64,000 nt of DNA, from assembly GCF_019704555.1 (NCBI RefSeq), contig NZ_AP024745.1:7820501-7884500 (forward strand). The letters run 5' to 3'. Shown in pieces: positions 7,525 through 15,785 of this stretch. The first letter of the stretch is position 1, and each line of letters begins with the position of its first letter. Origin of the DNA: Actinoplanes sp. L3-i22. Its GTDB lineage: Bacteria > Actinomycetota > Actinomycetes > Mycobacteriales > Micromonosporaceae. A model generated the notes under the pieces. The model did no database searches. It saw nothing but the letters and a program-made list of their open reading frames with translations, and was not told where the DNA came from. The translations under genes and the position numbers were made by a program.

Positions 7525-8036
7525 ACGACCCGTTCGGCGAGTTCGTCGCCGCCCGATACGCCGCGCTGGTCCGGTACGGCGCGCTGCTCACCGGCGACCC
7601 CGGGCACGGCGAGGACCTCGCCCAGGACGCGCTGGTCAAGACGTACCGGGCGTGGCGCAAGCTGCACCCGGAGGGCGATCCGGAGGCGTACACCCGGCGG
7701 GTGATGACCCGGGCGGCGTGGCGGGCCGGCCGCCGGTTGTGGCGTTTCGAGATCCCCGCCGCGGTGCTGCCCGACCGGCCGGCAGAAGGCGACTTCTCCG
7801 AGCGCCAGGGCACCGCCGACGTGGTGCTGGCCGCGCTGCGGGCGCTGCCCGGCGCGCAGCGGGTGGTGCTGGTCCTGCGCTACTGGGCCGGGCTCTCCGA
7901 GCAGGAGATCGCCGTCCAGCTCGGCTGCTCGATCGGCACCGTGAAGAGCCGGGCCAGCCGGGCGATCGCGGCGCTGCGCCGGGCCGACGGGCCGCTCGCC
8001 GACGCGTTCATCCTGACCGAGGACCGACGGCGGTGA
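7521..8036 (+). CDS. SigE-family RNA polymerase sigma factor
   Basis: ECF-type sigma factor of 171 aa. Region 2 is seen in RYAALVRYGALLTGDPGHGEDL followed by AQDALVKTYRAW (about residues 9-47), with a region 2.3/2.4-like PEAYTRRVMTRAAW. Region 4.2 reads LSEQEIAVQLGCSIGTVKSRASRAIAAL (about 128-155). It would direct polymerase to a small set of promoters in answer to the membrane protein encoded just before it. It overlaps both neighbours by 4 bp (GTGA), so all three are one operon. Target promoters cannot be named from this window. Confidence 0.9.
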   Translation: MNDPFGEFVAARYAALVRYGALLTGDPGHGEDLAQDALVKTYRAWRKLHPEGDPEAYTRRVMTRAAWRAGRRLWRFEIPAAVLPDRPAEGDFSERQGTADVVLAALRALPGAQRVVLVLRYWAGLSEQEIAVQLGCSIGTVKSRASRAIAALRRADGPLADAFILTEDRRR

Positions 8037-9148
8037 CCCGGGGGAACCGGGTCGCCGGCCTGGACGGGCTGCGCGGCCTGGCCGCGCTGTACGTCGTCCT
8101 GCACCACTGCTACCTGCTCTGCTACCCCGGCTACCCGGCCAACACCGGCCCGGCCTGGGGCGGCTGGCTGATCCACGGCCGTCTGGCCGTCGTCGCGTTC
8201 ATCGTCCTCTCCGGCTTCTCCCTGGCCCTCGCCCCGGCCCGGGACGGCTGGCGCCTCGGAACGGGCTTCGCCCGGCGCCGCGCGCGGCGGATCCTGCCCG
8301 CCTACTGGGCGGCGCTGCTGGTCAGCCTGGCGCTGGCGACGCTGGCCGGCCCGCTGCCGATGATCCACCCGGCCGACGGCCGGTCCGCGGTGGTCTACGC
8401 GCTGCTGCTGCAGGATTTCGTCGCCGCACCCGCCCCGAACGGCGCGTTCTGGTCGATCGCCGTCGAGGCCGCCCTGTACCTGGTGTTCCCCCTGTTGCTG
8501 CTGGTCCGCGCCCGGTTCGGCGCGGCGGCCACGATGGCCGTCGCGTGCCTGCCGGTGATCATCGCCGGCCCGGCCGGCACGACCGGTTTCACCTGGGAGA
8601 TGGCCCCGCTGTTCACGCTGGGCCTGCTCGCCGCCGGGGTCGCCGCCCGCCCGCCGCGGCTGCCCTGGTGGTGGCTGACCGCCCTGGCCGCCGCCCCGGT
8701 CCTGACCGTGATCGCCTGGCGCGGCCCGGTCTGGACCGAGCGGCACTACTTCTGGATCGACCTGGCCATCGCCCCGGCGTTCGCCCTGCTGCTGATCGCG
8801 GTCGCCACCGCCCGCTCGGCCGTCGCGACCCGCCTGCTGACCGCCCGCCCGGCCGCGCTGCTCGGCCGTTGCTCCTACAGCCTGTATCTGATGCACGTCC
8901 CGGTGATCGCCCTGATCACCCACCACGTGCACCGATCATTCCCGGTCACGGTAGCCCTCGCCGCCCCCGCCGCGGTGCTCACCGCCACCCTCTTCGCCCG
9001 AGTCTTCGAGCCGCGCACCGGGAAGCAACCTGACCGGAACTCAGCCGGCGGCGGCTCCCGCCGATCGGAGGTGACGCGACCACCACCGACCGCGGAGGAA
9101 TACCCATGCGTTCCGTACGATCCTCGCTCCGCCGCCGCGGTGGCCTGA
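8033..9148 (+). CDS. OafA/YrhL-like membrane acyltransferase (acyltransferase family 3)
   Basis: Multispanning membrane protein of 371 aa. The N-terminus GLDGLRGLAALYVVLHHCYLL holds the family RGLAA and active-site His; FIVLSGFSLA and the FWSIAVEAALYLVFPLLLL signatures follow. About ten hydrophobic helices are visible. Such enzymes O-acylate sugars of surface polysaccharides or antibiotics. GTG 8033 overlaps the sigma stop (GTGA), so it belongs to the sigma operon and is a likely effector. The C-terminal 14 codons run into the next gene, whose own GGAGGAA site lies inside this frame. Confidence 0.88.
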   Translation: MTRGNRVAGLDGLRGLAALYVVLHHCYLLCYPGYPANTGPAWGGWLIHGRLAVVAFIVLSGFSLALAPARDGWRLGTGFARRRARRILPAYWAALLVSLALATLAGPLPMIHPADGRSAVVYALLLQDFVAAPAPNGAFWSIAVEAALYLVFPLLLLVRARFGAAATMAVACLPVIIAGPAGTTGFTWEMAPLFTLGLLAAGVAARPPRLPWWWLTALAAAPVLTVIAWRGPVWTERHYFWIDLAIAPAFALLLIAVATARSAVATRLLTARPAALLGRCSYSLYLMHVPVIALITHHVHRSFPVTVALAAPAAVLTATLFARVFEPRTGKQPDRNSAGGGSRRSEVTRPPPTAEEYPCVPYDPRSAAAVA

Positions 9149-9648
9149 TCGCCACCGGCGCGGCCGCCACCGTGGTCGCGATCGTCGCCGCGCTGATGCT
9201 GAACACCGGCTCGGCCGCGGCCACCTGGAAGACCCTGGCCGGCACCCCGACCTGCGACTGCGTGCTGCAGAACAGCAAGGACAACACGTACCGGGCGGTC
9301 TTCGGCTACGTCAGCACGGCGAACTCGGCCGGCTCGATCGCGGCCGGCGACAACAACCGGGTCGTGGTCAGCGGCGGCAGCACGAAGAGCACCGCCGCGG
9401 ACGTCACCACGCGTTTCGAGCCGGGCACCCACAAGGCCACGTTCGCCACCGGCTGGCTGAGCAAGGACACCGCCGCGACCTGGAACGTCGGCGGCAAGAC
9501 GGTCACCGCGAACTGGCACAAGCCGACCTGCGGCACCGACGTCAGCCTGCCGGCCGGCGGCAACGGCACCGGACCGCTGATCGCGCTGATCATGGCCGGT
9601 CTGGTCGCCACCTTCGTCTTCTGGCGCAAGCGCCGTAGGGCGGTCTGA
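9106..9648 (+). CDS. secreted protein with C-terminal sorting-like signal
   Basis: 180 aa, no known domain. The N-terminus is a signal peptide (RRR, then a hydrophobic run to about residue 38, GSAAAT). The middle is Thr/Ser/Gly-rich with two Cys close together (CDC) and one later, probably a beta-domain. The C-terminus has the three parts of a sorting signal: LPAGGNGTG, a hydrophobic span (PLIALIMAGLVATFVFW) and the basic end RKRRR. LPAGG is not a classical LPXTG. An exosortase gene lies 2 kb downstream on the same strand, so this is a candidate substrate (inference). Start ATG 9106 has GGAGGAA five bases upstream. Confidence 0.8.
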   Translation: MRSVRSSLRRRGGLIATGAAATVVAIVAALMLNTGSAAATWKTLAGTPTCDCVLQNSKDNTYRAVFGYVSTANSAGSIAAGDNNRVVVSGGSTKSTAADVTTRFEPGTHKATFATGWLSKDTAATWNVGGKTVTANWHKPTCGTDVSLPAGGNGTGPLIALIMAGLVATFVFWRKRRRAV

Positions 9649-9654
9649 CCGATA

Positions 9655-10353
9655 ATGATGCGCAGCGTACTGGCGATCGGGGCGCACCCCGACGACATCG
9701 AGCTCGGCGTCGGCGGCACCCTGGCCGCGCACCGGGCGGCCGGCGACGCGGTGACCATGCTGGTGGTCACCGGCGGCCAGAACGGGCCCGGCGAGGTCAC
9801 CGGGCGGCGGGCCGAGGCCGAGGCGGCCGCCCGCAACCTGGACTGCCGGCTGCTCTGGGGGCGCCTGCGGGACTGCGCGGTCGTCGCCGACGCGGACACC
9901 ATCATGGTGATCGAGAACGCGATCCGGGAGACCGAGGCCGACGTCGTCTACGTGCACGCGCCGGACGACTCGCACCAGGATCATCGCGCGGTCGCCGCCG
10001 CGACGCTGTCCGCGGCCCGGCACAGCCGTCGCGTGCTGCACTACCGCAGCCCGTCCACGATCAAATTCGAGCCTTCCCTGTACGTCGACATCTCCGCCCA
10101 CCTCGACCGCAAGCTCGCCGCCCTGGCCTGTCACCGCAGTCAGGTGGAGAACTCGGCGATGGTCGACCCGGAGGTGGTCGCCGCGTCCGCCCGCCACTTC
10201 GGCGCGCAGGCCCGGGTGCGGTTCGCCGAGGCCTTCGTCCCGTCCCGGTTCGTCTGGGACCTGGCCCCGTTGCCGCAGCTCACGATGGCCGAAATGCCCG
10301 CCTACGAGGAAGAGGCCGAGATGCCCGCCTACGAGGAACAGAGCGTGCGATGA
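9655..10353 (+). CDS. PIG-L/LmbE family N-deacetylase
   Basis: Zn-dependent deacetylase of 232 aa. The AHPDD motif (residues 10-14) and HAPDDSHQDH (101-110) supply the metal ligands and catalytic Asp of the family, whose members remove acetyl groups from GlcNAc-containing small molecules or lipids. With the GT2 and UDP-GlcNAc 2-epimerase genes downstream it points to amino-sugar chemistry at the cell surface. It lies six bases after the secreted protein and overlaps the GT2 gene by 4 bp (ATGA). Its last 25 residues contain a duplicated MPAYEE segment (27-bp repeat, 10294-10338), outside the catalytic fold. Confidence 0.88.
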   Translation: MMRSVLAIGAHPDDIELGVGGTLAAHRAAGDAVTMLVVTGGQNGPGEVTGRRAEAEAAARNLDCRLLWGRLRDCAVVADADTIMVIENAIRETEADVVYVHAPDDSHQDHRAVAAATLSAARHSRRVLHYRSPSTIKFEPSLYVDISAHLDRKLAALACHRSQVENSAMVDPEVVAASARHFGAQARVRFAEAFVPSRFVWDLAPLPQLTMAEMPAYEEEAEMPAYEEQSVR

Positions 10354-11678
10354 CCGCCGGCGGACGCCACCGGCCTCCGCGGACGCACTTCCGGGTCGCG
10401 CTGGCGGTGCACCTCGTCGTGTTCGCGGGGGCGCTGGCGCTGTTCGGCGTCGACCGCACGCTCGGCTGGGTCGCCACCGTGCTCAACCTGGTCTTCCTGG
10501 TCTTCTTCTTCCGGCACCTGGGCTTCGCCGTGTCCGCCGCCCGCTGGGCCGAGCGGGACCTCAACGCGCCGCTGGTCGGCGTGGAGACGTTCACGCCGAC
10601 GGTCGCCGTGCTGGTCGCCTGCAAGGACGAGGAGCTGGTCGTCGACGGCATGCTCACGGCGCTGCTCGGGCTGGACTATCCGGCGCACGCGCTGACCGTC
10701 GTGGTGGTCGACGACGCGTCCACCGACGGGACCGGCGCGCGGCTGGACGCCCGGGCGGCGGCCGACCCGCGCCTGCGGGTGCTGCACCGCCGGCCGGGCG
10801 CCGGCGGCGGCAAGTCCGGGGCGCTCAACGACGCGCTGGCGCTGACCGACTCGGAGATCGCGGTGATCTTCGACGCCGACCATCAGCCGGAGCCGGACGT
10901 GCTGCGCCGCCTGGTGCGCCACTTCCGGGACGAGAAGGTCGGCGCGGTGATGGGCCGCTGCGTCGTGCGCAATGGCGTGGAGTCGTCGCTGGCGTCGACG
11001 ATCTTCATCGACTATCTGTCCGGTTATCTGGTCAACGAATACGGACGGCAGGCGCTTTTCGAACTGCCCGCGTACGGCGGCGCGAACTGTGCCGTCCGCA
11101 CGTCGCTGATCCGCGCGCTCGGCGGCTGGAATCCGGACACCGTCACCGAGGACACCGATCTGACGTTGCGGCTGCTGCTCGACGGGTATCGGGTGCGATA
11201 CGACCCGTCGGCGGTCGACTTCGAGGAAGCGGTGCTGTCCTCGCAGCGGTTCTGGAAACAGCGCTACCGCTGGGCTCGCGGGCATCAGAAATGCCTGCGC
11301 GATTACTGGCGGCCCATTCTGCGCACCCCGCACCTGACCGCGATGGAGAAGCTGGAGACCATTCTCTTCCTCTGGGTCTACCACGTCCCGGTGCTGTGTG
11401 GCCTGGGGCTTCTGCTGATCGCGCTGCACGCGTTCGGCATCGGCGACTCGTCGGCGATCCAGATGATCTCGCTGTCCGCGCTGCTGTTCGCCGGGCCGTT
11501 CTGCGAATTGGCGGTCGGCCTGGTGCTCGGGCGGGTGGAACGGCGGGCGGTGTGGACGCTCGTCGGTTTCATCCCGGCGTTCGGCATGTCGATCCTGACC
11601 GCGACGAAAGCCTATTTCGAAGGCATGTGGGGCACCACCTACGCCTGGGTGAAGACCGCGCGGTCGGGGGCGACATGA
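10350..11678 (+). CDS. membrane glycosyltransferase family 2 (processive, cellulose/PNAG-synthase-like)
   Basis: 442 aa. Two N-terminal membrane helices (about 14-60) lead into a GT-A domain with Asp121/122 (VVVDDASTDGTG), FDAD at 174-177, TEDTD at 266-270 and QRYRW (304-308), the D,D,D,QxxRW pattern of processive beta-glycan synthases. Three C-terminal membrane helices follow (about 340-430). It would polymerise an activated sugar on the cytoplasmic side and may export it. The neighbouring 2-epimerase and deacetylase suggest a ManNAc- or GlcNAc-type polymer (inference). It overlaps both neighbours by 4 bp. Confidence 0.88.
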   Translation: MTAGGRHRPPRTHFRVALAVHLVVFAGALALFGVDRTLGWVATVLNLVFLVFFFRHLGFAVSAARWAERDLNAPLVGVETFTPTVAVLVACKDEELVVDGMLTALLGLDYPAHALTVVVVDDASTDGTGARLDARAAADPRLRVLHRRPGAGGGKSGALNDALALTDSEIAVIFDADHQPEPDVLRRLVRHFRDEKVGAVMGRCVVRNGVESSLASTIFIDYLSGYLVNEYGRQALFELPAYGGANCAVRTSLIRALGGWNPDTVTEDTDLTLRLLLDGYRVRYDPSAVDFEEAVLSSQRFWKQRYRWARGHQKCLRDYWRPILRTPHLTAMEKLETILFLWVYHVPVLCGLGLLLIALHAFGIGDSSAIQMISLSALLFAGPFCELAVGLVLGRVERRAVWTLVGFIPAFGMSILTATKAYFEGMWGTTYAWVKTARSGAT

Positions 11679-13924
11679 GCGACCGGTTCACCCGCCGGCT
11701 CGCGGCAGAGGCAAAGACCAGAAAGACGACTTCGACGGTACGGCGTAGGCAGCTCGTCCTTTTCGAGATGTTCGCCGCCGTGGCCGGCTGCGTGGGTGGC
11801 TACGTCCTGCTGGTCGACCACGCCCGGCATTTCGAGGTCTCGCTCGCCGCCCGGATCATCGACCTGATCGGGGTCGACCGGATCTCCGGCGTGCTCGGCG
11901 ACTCGTTCGTGGTCTTCGGGCCGGGGATGGAACCGGTCGTCGCCGAGATGACCGGCTCCTGCACGATCCTGAGCAGTGTCCTGGCCCTGGCCGCGCTCGC
12001 GTCCGTCGCGCTCCGGCAGCGGCCCCAGGTGCTGCCCGGGTTCCTGCTGGCCAGCCTGTTCGTGCTGGCCGCCAACCAGGTGCGCCTGGTGCTGTCCCTG
12101 CTGGCCGGCCGCTACCTGGCCGTCGACGCGCTGATCTTCTTCCACGACTGGATCGGCGCGGTCATCAACTTCGCGTACACCCTTTTCGGATTGCTCATCA
12201 TGATCGGACTGACCATGTACGACGCACAGCGCGCCGAGCAGGACCGTTCCGGCCGGCACACCGCCGACCGCCCCGCCGCGTGGGCCAAGCCGGGCCTCGG
12301 GCACCGGGTGCCGGTCGCCAAGGAGGAGCCCGAGCCGGGCCTGCGGGTGGCCGCGTTCGTGCACCGGCGGGTGCTGCCGAAGGCCCTCTCGAAGCGCCTG
12401 GCCAAGCGTCGTGAGCAGCGCCGGATCGACTACCGGGTGGGGCACGAGAACGTCGCGCGCCGGGCCGAGATCATCCGGGAGCTGGCGGCGAAGGGGCTCG
12501 GGGTGCACACCGCCACGTTGCTGGCGGTGGCGTCCTACGAGACCGACACCTCGGTGCTGGACGCGCTGGCGTCGGCGGTCGCCGAGCGGCAGTGGGAGCC
12601 GGTCCACTCGGGCGACGTGATCGCGCTGCGCCTGTGGGCCCGCGCCTGGCTGATGCGCTCCCCCGCCCTGCCCGCCGCCACCCTGCCCAGCTCCACCGCG
12701 CCCGCCGGCACCCTGCCGACGTCGCCCGCATTCCCCGCCGCTTCCATGCCCGAAATTTCGGGTATTTACGGCCAAGGTCCGGCTGGACACCGCGTCGCGG
12801 CGACCGGCCGGCTCGTCGCCGTCACCGGGGCCGGTGGCCCCGCCGGGGTCGCGGTGATCCACGCGCTGCAGGCGGCCGGCGAGGAGGTCCTCGCGCTGGA
12901 CGCCAACCCGGACGCGGTCGGCCTGCGCCTGGCCGGCCGGGCCGCCGTGCTGCCCCGCGCCGACCAGCCCGGATACGCCGAAGCCCTGCTCGCGATCGTC
13001 GCCGAGCACCGCCCGGCCGCGCTGGTCTGCACGGTCGCCGAGGAGTACGCGGCGCTGACCCCGCTCACCGGCCACCTCGCCGAGCTCGGCACCCGCACCT
13101 GGCTGCCGGAGCACGCCGACGTCTGCCTCGACAAGATCACCTTCGCGACGACCCTGCACCAGGCCGGCGTGCCACACCCGGTGACCGCCTGGACCGCGGA
13201 GACCGCGCACCAGGTGCCCGGCCCGTGGGTGGTCAAGCCGGCCCGCGGCCGCGGCAGCCGGGACGTCGTGCTGGTCGACGACCCGCGCGAGCTGTCCCAC
13301 GCGTTCGCGTCGGTGCCCGGGGCGATCGTGCAGACCCGGCTGGGCGGGCGCGAGTTCACCGCGGACGCCCTGGTCGACCGGGACGGCCGGCTGGTCGCCT
13401 GCGTGCCGCGCTGGCGCGAGGAGACCCGCGGCGGCATCTCGGTGCAGGGCACGACGTTCGGGTCGGTCACGGTGACCGAGGTGGTGGCGGCGACGCTCCG
13501 GGCGGTGCGGCACACCGGGCCGGCGAACGTCCAGGGCTTCGTCTCCGAGCACGGCGACGTGACGATCGTCGAGGTCAACCCGCGCTTCTCGGGTGGGTTG
13601 CCGTTGACGCTCGCGGCCGGGGCCGATGTGGTGAACACGTACCTCCAAGGGATGGTGAATCCGGACGACGCGCTGCCCTCGCTGGGCTTCCGGGAGGGCC
13701 TGCGGATGGCCCGCCACTTCGCCGAGGTCTTCTACGACGCCCCGGCGCCCGAGCCTGTCTCCGCTGCTCCCGCCGCTTTCGCCGCCCCCGCCGCCTTCCC
13801 CGCTCCCGGCACCGCCGCCACACCCGGCGCCTTCGCGGCGCCGCCGATGCCGGATATTTCGGCTTTTGCGAACCACGCGCCGACCGGCGCGCCCGCTGAG
13901 CTGGGCCTGGGGCTGGCCCGATGA
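11675..13924 (+). CDS. exosortase-ATP-grasp fusion protein
   Basis: One uninterrupted 749-aa frame with two enzymes. Residues 25-183 form a polytopic exosortase/archaeosortase domain: GSC with Cys96, NQVR with Arg137 and FHDW with His157, matching the family's Cys-Arg-His residues. Residues 200-345 are a charged helical linker. Residues 378-690 form a CarB/PylC-like ATP-grasp enzyme: Rossmann VTGAGGPAG, then VVKPARGRGSRDV (Lys521) and VEVNPRFSGG (Glu633, Asn635). Two Pro/Ala linkers each carry an M-P-E/D-I-S motif (358-362 and 725-729). Exosortases cut and anchor exported proteins; ATP-grasp enzymes ligate carboxylates to amines. ATG 11675 overlaps the GT2 stop. I know no described protein with this architecture. 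Confidence 0.85.
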   Translation: MSDRFTRRLAAEAKTRKTTSTVRRRQLVLFEMFAAVAGCVGGYVLLVDHARHFEVSLAARIIDLIGVDRISGVLGDSFVVFGPGMEPVVAEMTGSCTILSSVLALAALASVALRQRPQVLPGFLLASLFVLAANQVRLVLSLLAGRYLAVDALIFFHDWIGAVINFAYTLFGLLIMIGLTMYDAQRAEQDRSGRHTADRPAAWAKPGLGHRVPVAKEEPEPGLRVAAFVHRRVLPKALSKRLAKRREQRRIDYRVGHENVARRAEIIRELAAKGLGVHTATLLAVASYETDTSVLDALASAVAERQWEPVHSGDVIALRLWARAWLMRSPALPAATLPSSTAPAGTLPTSPAFPAASMPEISGIYGQGPAGHRVAATGRLVAVTGAGGPAGVAVIHALQAAGEEVLALDANPDAVGLRLAGRAAVLPRADQPGYAEALLAIVAEHRPAALVCTVAEEYAALTPLTGHLAELGTRTWLPEHADVCLDKITFATTLHQAGVPHPVTAWTAETAHQVPGPWVVKPARGRGSRDVVLVDDPRELSHAFASVPGAIVQTRLGGREFTADALVDRDGRLVACVPRWREETRGGISVQGTTFGSVTVTEVVAATLRAVRHTGPANVQGFVSEHGDVTIVEVNPRFSGGLPLTLAAGADVVNTYLQGMVNPDDALPSLGFREGLRMARHFAEVFYDAPAPEPVSAAPAAFAAPAAFPAPGTAATPGAFAAPPMPDISAFANHAPTGAPAELGLGLAR

Positions 13925-15090
13925 CGCGCCGCATCCTGGTGCCGTTCGGCACCCGCCCCGAGGTGATCAAGCTGGCCCCGGTCGTCCAGGCGCTGCGCGC
14001 CGAGGGCCACGACGTCACCACCGTCGACACCGGCCAGCACCGGGACGCCGCGATGAGCGGCGACGTCCAGCGTGCCCTCGGCCTGCTCCCGGACGTCCGC
14101 CTGACCCTGCCGGACGGTCCCAGCCGCCTGGCCGCCCTGATCACCGGGGCCACCCGGGTGCTCGCCGGCCACCCGGTCGATCTGGTGCTGGCGCTGGGCG
14201 ACACGCACACCGTCCCCGCCTACGCGCTCGCGGCCCGCGGCGCCGGGATCCCGTTCGGTCACCTGGAGGCCGGCCTGCGTAGCTTCAACCCGCGCAGCCT
14301 GGAGGAGGTCAACCGCCGGGTGGCCGCCGCCACCGCCCAGCTCCACTTCGCCCCGACCGCGCGAGCCGCCGCGTTCCTGGCCGCCGAGGGCGTCCCCGAC
14401 CAGCGGATCTTCGTGGTCGGCAACCCGGTCGTCGACGCCCTGCGCCTCCAGGGTGTCCGCCCGGTACCGCCGGTGGACCGCACCGGCGTCCTGGTCACCG
14501 CCCACCGCGCGTCCAACGTCGACGACCCGGACCGGCTCCGGCGCCTGGCCGGCGTCCTCGAGCGGCTGACCGGAATCGGTCCGGTCCGCTTCCCGGTCCA
14601 CCCCCGGACCCGGGACCGCCTGACCCGGCTCGGCCTCCTGCCCCACCTCACCGCCCTGCCCGGTCTGACCTGCGAAGATCCGCTTCCGTACGACGATCTG
14701 CTGCACGCCCTGTCGACCAGCCGCGTGGTGGTCACCGACTCCGGCGGGCTCCAGGAGGAGGCCGCCTACCTGGGCGTCCCGGTCGTCGTCCTGCGCCGGT
14801 CCACCCCGCGCTGGGAGGGGGTCGAGGCCGGCACCGCCGTGCTGACCGGCATCGGCTCGGACGACGAGGCCGCCCGCGCGGTCGCCGCGGCCCACCGCCT
14901 GAGCGCGCCGGCCGAGCTGGCCCGGATCGCCGCCCTGCCCTGCCCCTACGGCGACGGCCACACCGGCACCCGGGTCGCCCGGCTGCTCGCCGACCCGGCC
15001 CTCGACCCGCTGCTGGCCCTGGACGAGCCGGACTACACGGACGGCACCTTCCCCTGGACGGCCGGGAGCAGCCTGGCGGGGACCGCGTGA
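13921..15090 (+). CDS. wecB: UDP-N-acetylglucosamine 2-epimerase (non-hydrolysing)
   Basis: 389 aa, the usual family length. The start FGTRPEVIKLAPVVQAL is the classic WecB N-terminus; HRDAAMS, EAGLRSFNP, the HRASN-type block (VTAHRASNVDD) and TDSGGLQEEAAYLGVPV near the C-terminus complete the UDP-binding GT-B fold. It interconverts UDP-GlcNAc and UDP-ManNAc in the cytoplasm, feeding a surface polymer, probably the product of the GT2 enzyme in the same run. It overlaps the fusion gene (ATGA) and the HAD gene (GTGA). One oddity: family members usually carry MFVEELNR-like residues in the EEVNRR position; here it reads SLEEVNRRV, a conservative change. Confidence 0.9.
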   Translation: MTRRILVPFGTRPEVIKLAPVVQALRAEGHDVTTVDTGQHRDAAMSGDVQRALGLLPDVRLTLPDGPSRLAALITGATRVLAGHPVDLVLALGDTHTVPAYALAARGAGIPFGHLEAGLRSFNPRSLEEVNRRVAAATAQLHFAPTARAAAFLAAEGVPDQRIFVVGNPVVDALRLQGVRPVPPVDRTGVLVTAHRASNVDDPDRLRRLAGVLERLTGIGPVRFPVHPRTRDRLTRLGLLPHLTALPGLTCEDPLPYDDLLHALSTSRVVVTDSGGLQEEAAYLGVPVVVLRRSTPRWEGVEAGTAVLTGIGSDDEAARAVAAAHRLSAPAELARIAALPCPYGDGHTGTRVARLLADPALDPLLALDEPDYTDGTFPWTAGSSLAGTA

Positions 15091-15779
15091 TCGGCCTGGG
15101 CCGGCGACCCGCCGCGGTCGTCCTGGACCTGGACGACACCCTGTATCCGCAGGCCGCCTACCTCTACGGGGCGGCCCGCGCGGTCGCCCGCGCGGGGATC
15201 GCCGCCGGGCTGGACCCGATCCGCCTGAACCGCGCGGTCCGCCGCGAACTGCTGGCCGGTTCCGATCGGGGCGGGACCATCGACCGCGCGCTCACCGGCT
15301 ACGGCCTCCCGCCCGGCCGCGCCGCCGAGCTGATCCCGGCGCTGGTCGCCGCGTTCACCACCTACCGTCCCCGGCGGCTGCCCTGCTACCCGGGCGTCCA
15401 GGAGGCGCTGGCCGAGCTCCGGGCCGGCTACCCGCTGGCCTGCCTGACCGACGGCAACCCGGTCATCCAGCGGGCCAAGCTGGACGCGACCGCGCTGGCC
15501 GGCGCGTTCACCACGATCGTGATCACCGACGAGCTCGGCGGACGCGCCGCCCGGAAGCCGCACCCGGGCGGCCTCCAGAAGATCGCCGCGGACCTGGGCG
15601 TCGACCCGGCGGACCTGGTCGTGATCGGCGACCGCCCCGGCAAGGACGTCGCCGTCGCGGCCGCCGTGGGCGCCCGCTCGATCCGGGTCCGGACCGGCGA
15701 GTACGCCGACGCCCCCGACGACCCGAGAGCCACCGCCGTGGTGGCCGACCTCGCCGCCGCCGCGGCCCTGCTCAGCTGA
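15087..15779 (+). CDS. HAD-superfamily phosphatase
   Basis: 230 aa. Motif I DLDDTLYP (nucleophile first Asp), motif II LTDGN, the RKPHP lysine and motif IV VIGDRPGKD are all intact; a helical cap sits between motifs I and II. It is the last gene of the run that starts with the secreted protein, overlapping the epimerase by 4 bp. HAD enzymes often accompany ATP-grasp ligases, removing a phosphate from an intermediate. Here the substrate could be a phosphorylated amino-sugar or amino-acid precursor, which is inference. The repeat at 15786 begins six bases after its stop. Confidence 0.88.
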   Translation: MIGLGRRPAAVVLDLDDTLYPQAAYLYGAARAVARAGIAAGLDPIRLNRAVRRELLAGSDRGGTIDRALTGYGLPPGRAAELIPALVAAFTTYRPRRLPCYPGVQEALAELRAGYPLACLTDGNPVIQRAKLDATALAGAFTTIVITDELGGRAARKPHPGGLQKIAADLGVDPADLVVIGDRPGKDVAVAAAVGARSIRVRTGEYADAPDDPRATAVVADLAAAAALLS

Positions 15780-15785
15780 CCGGAT

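Noticed and set aside
9628..9640. Classical sortase (LPXTG) substrate
   Set aside because: The motif is LPAGG, not LPXTG or LAXTG, and no sortase gene is seen in the window.
11639..13876. A 745-codon antisense frame over the exosortase fusion
   Set aside because: Low-complexity Gly/Arg composition, no domain; the plus strand has motifs and start/stop overlaps with neighbours.
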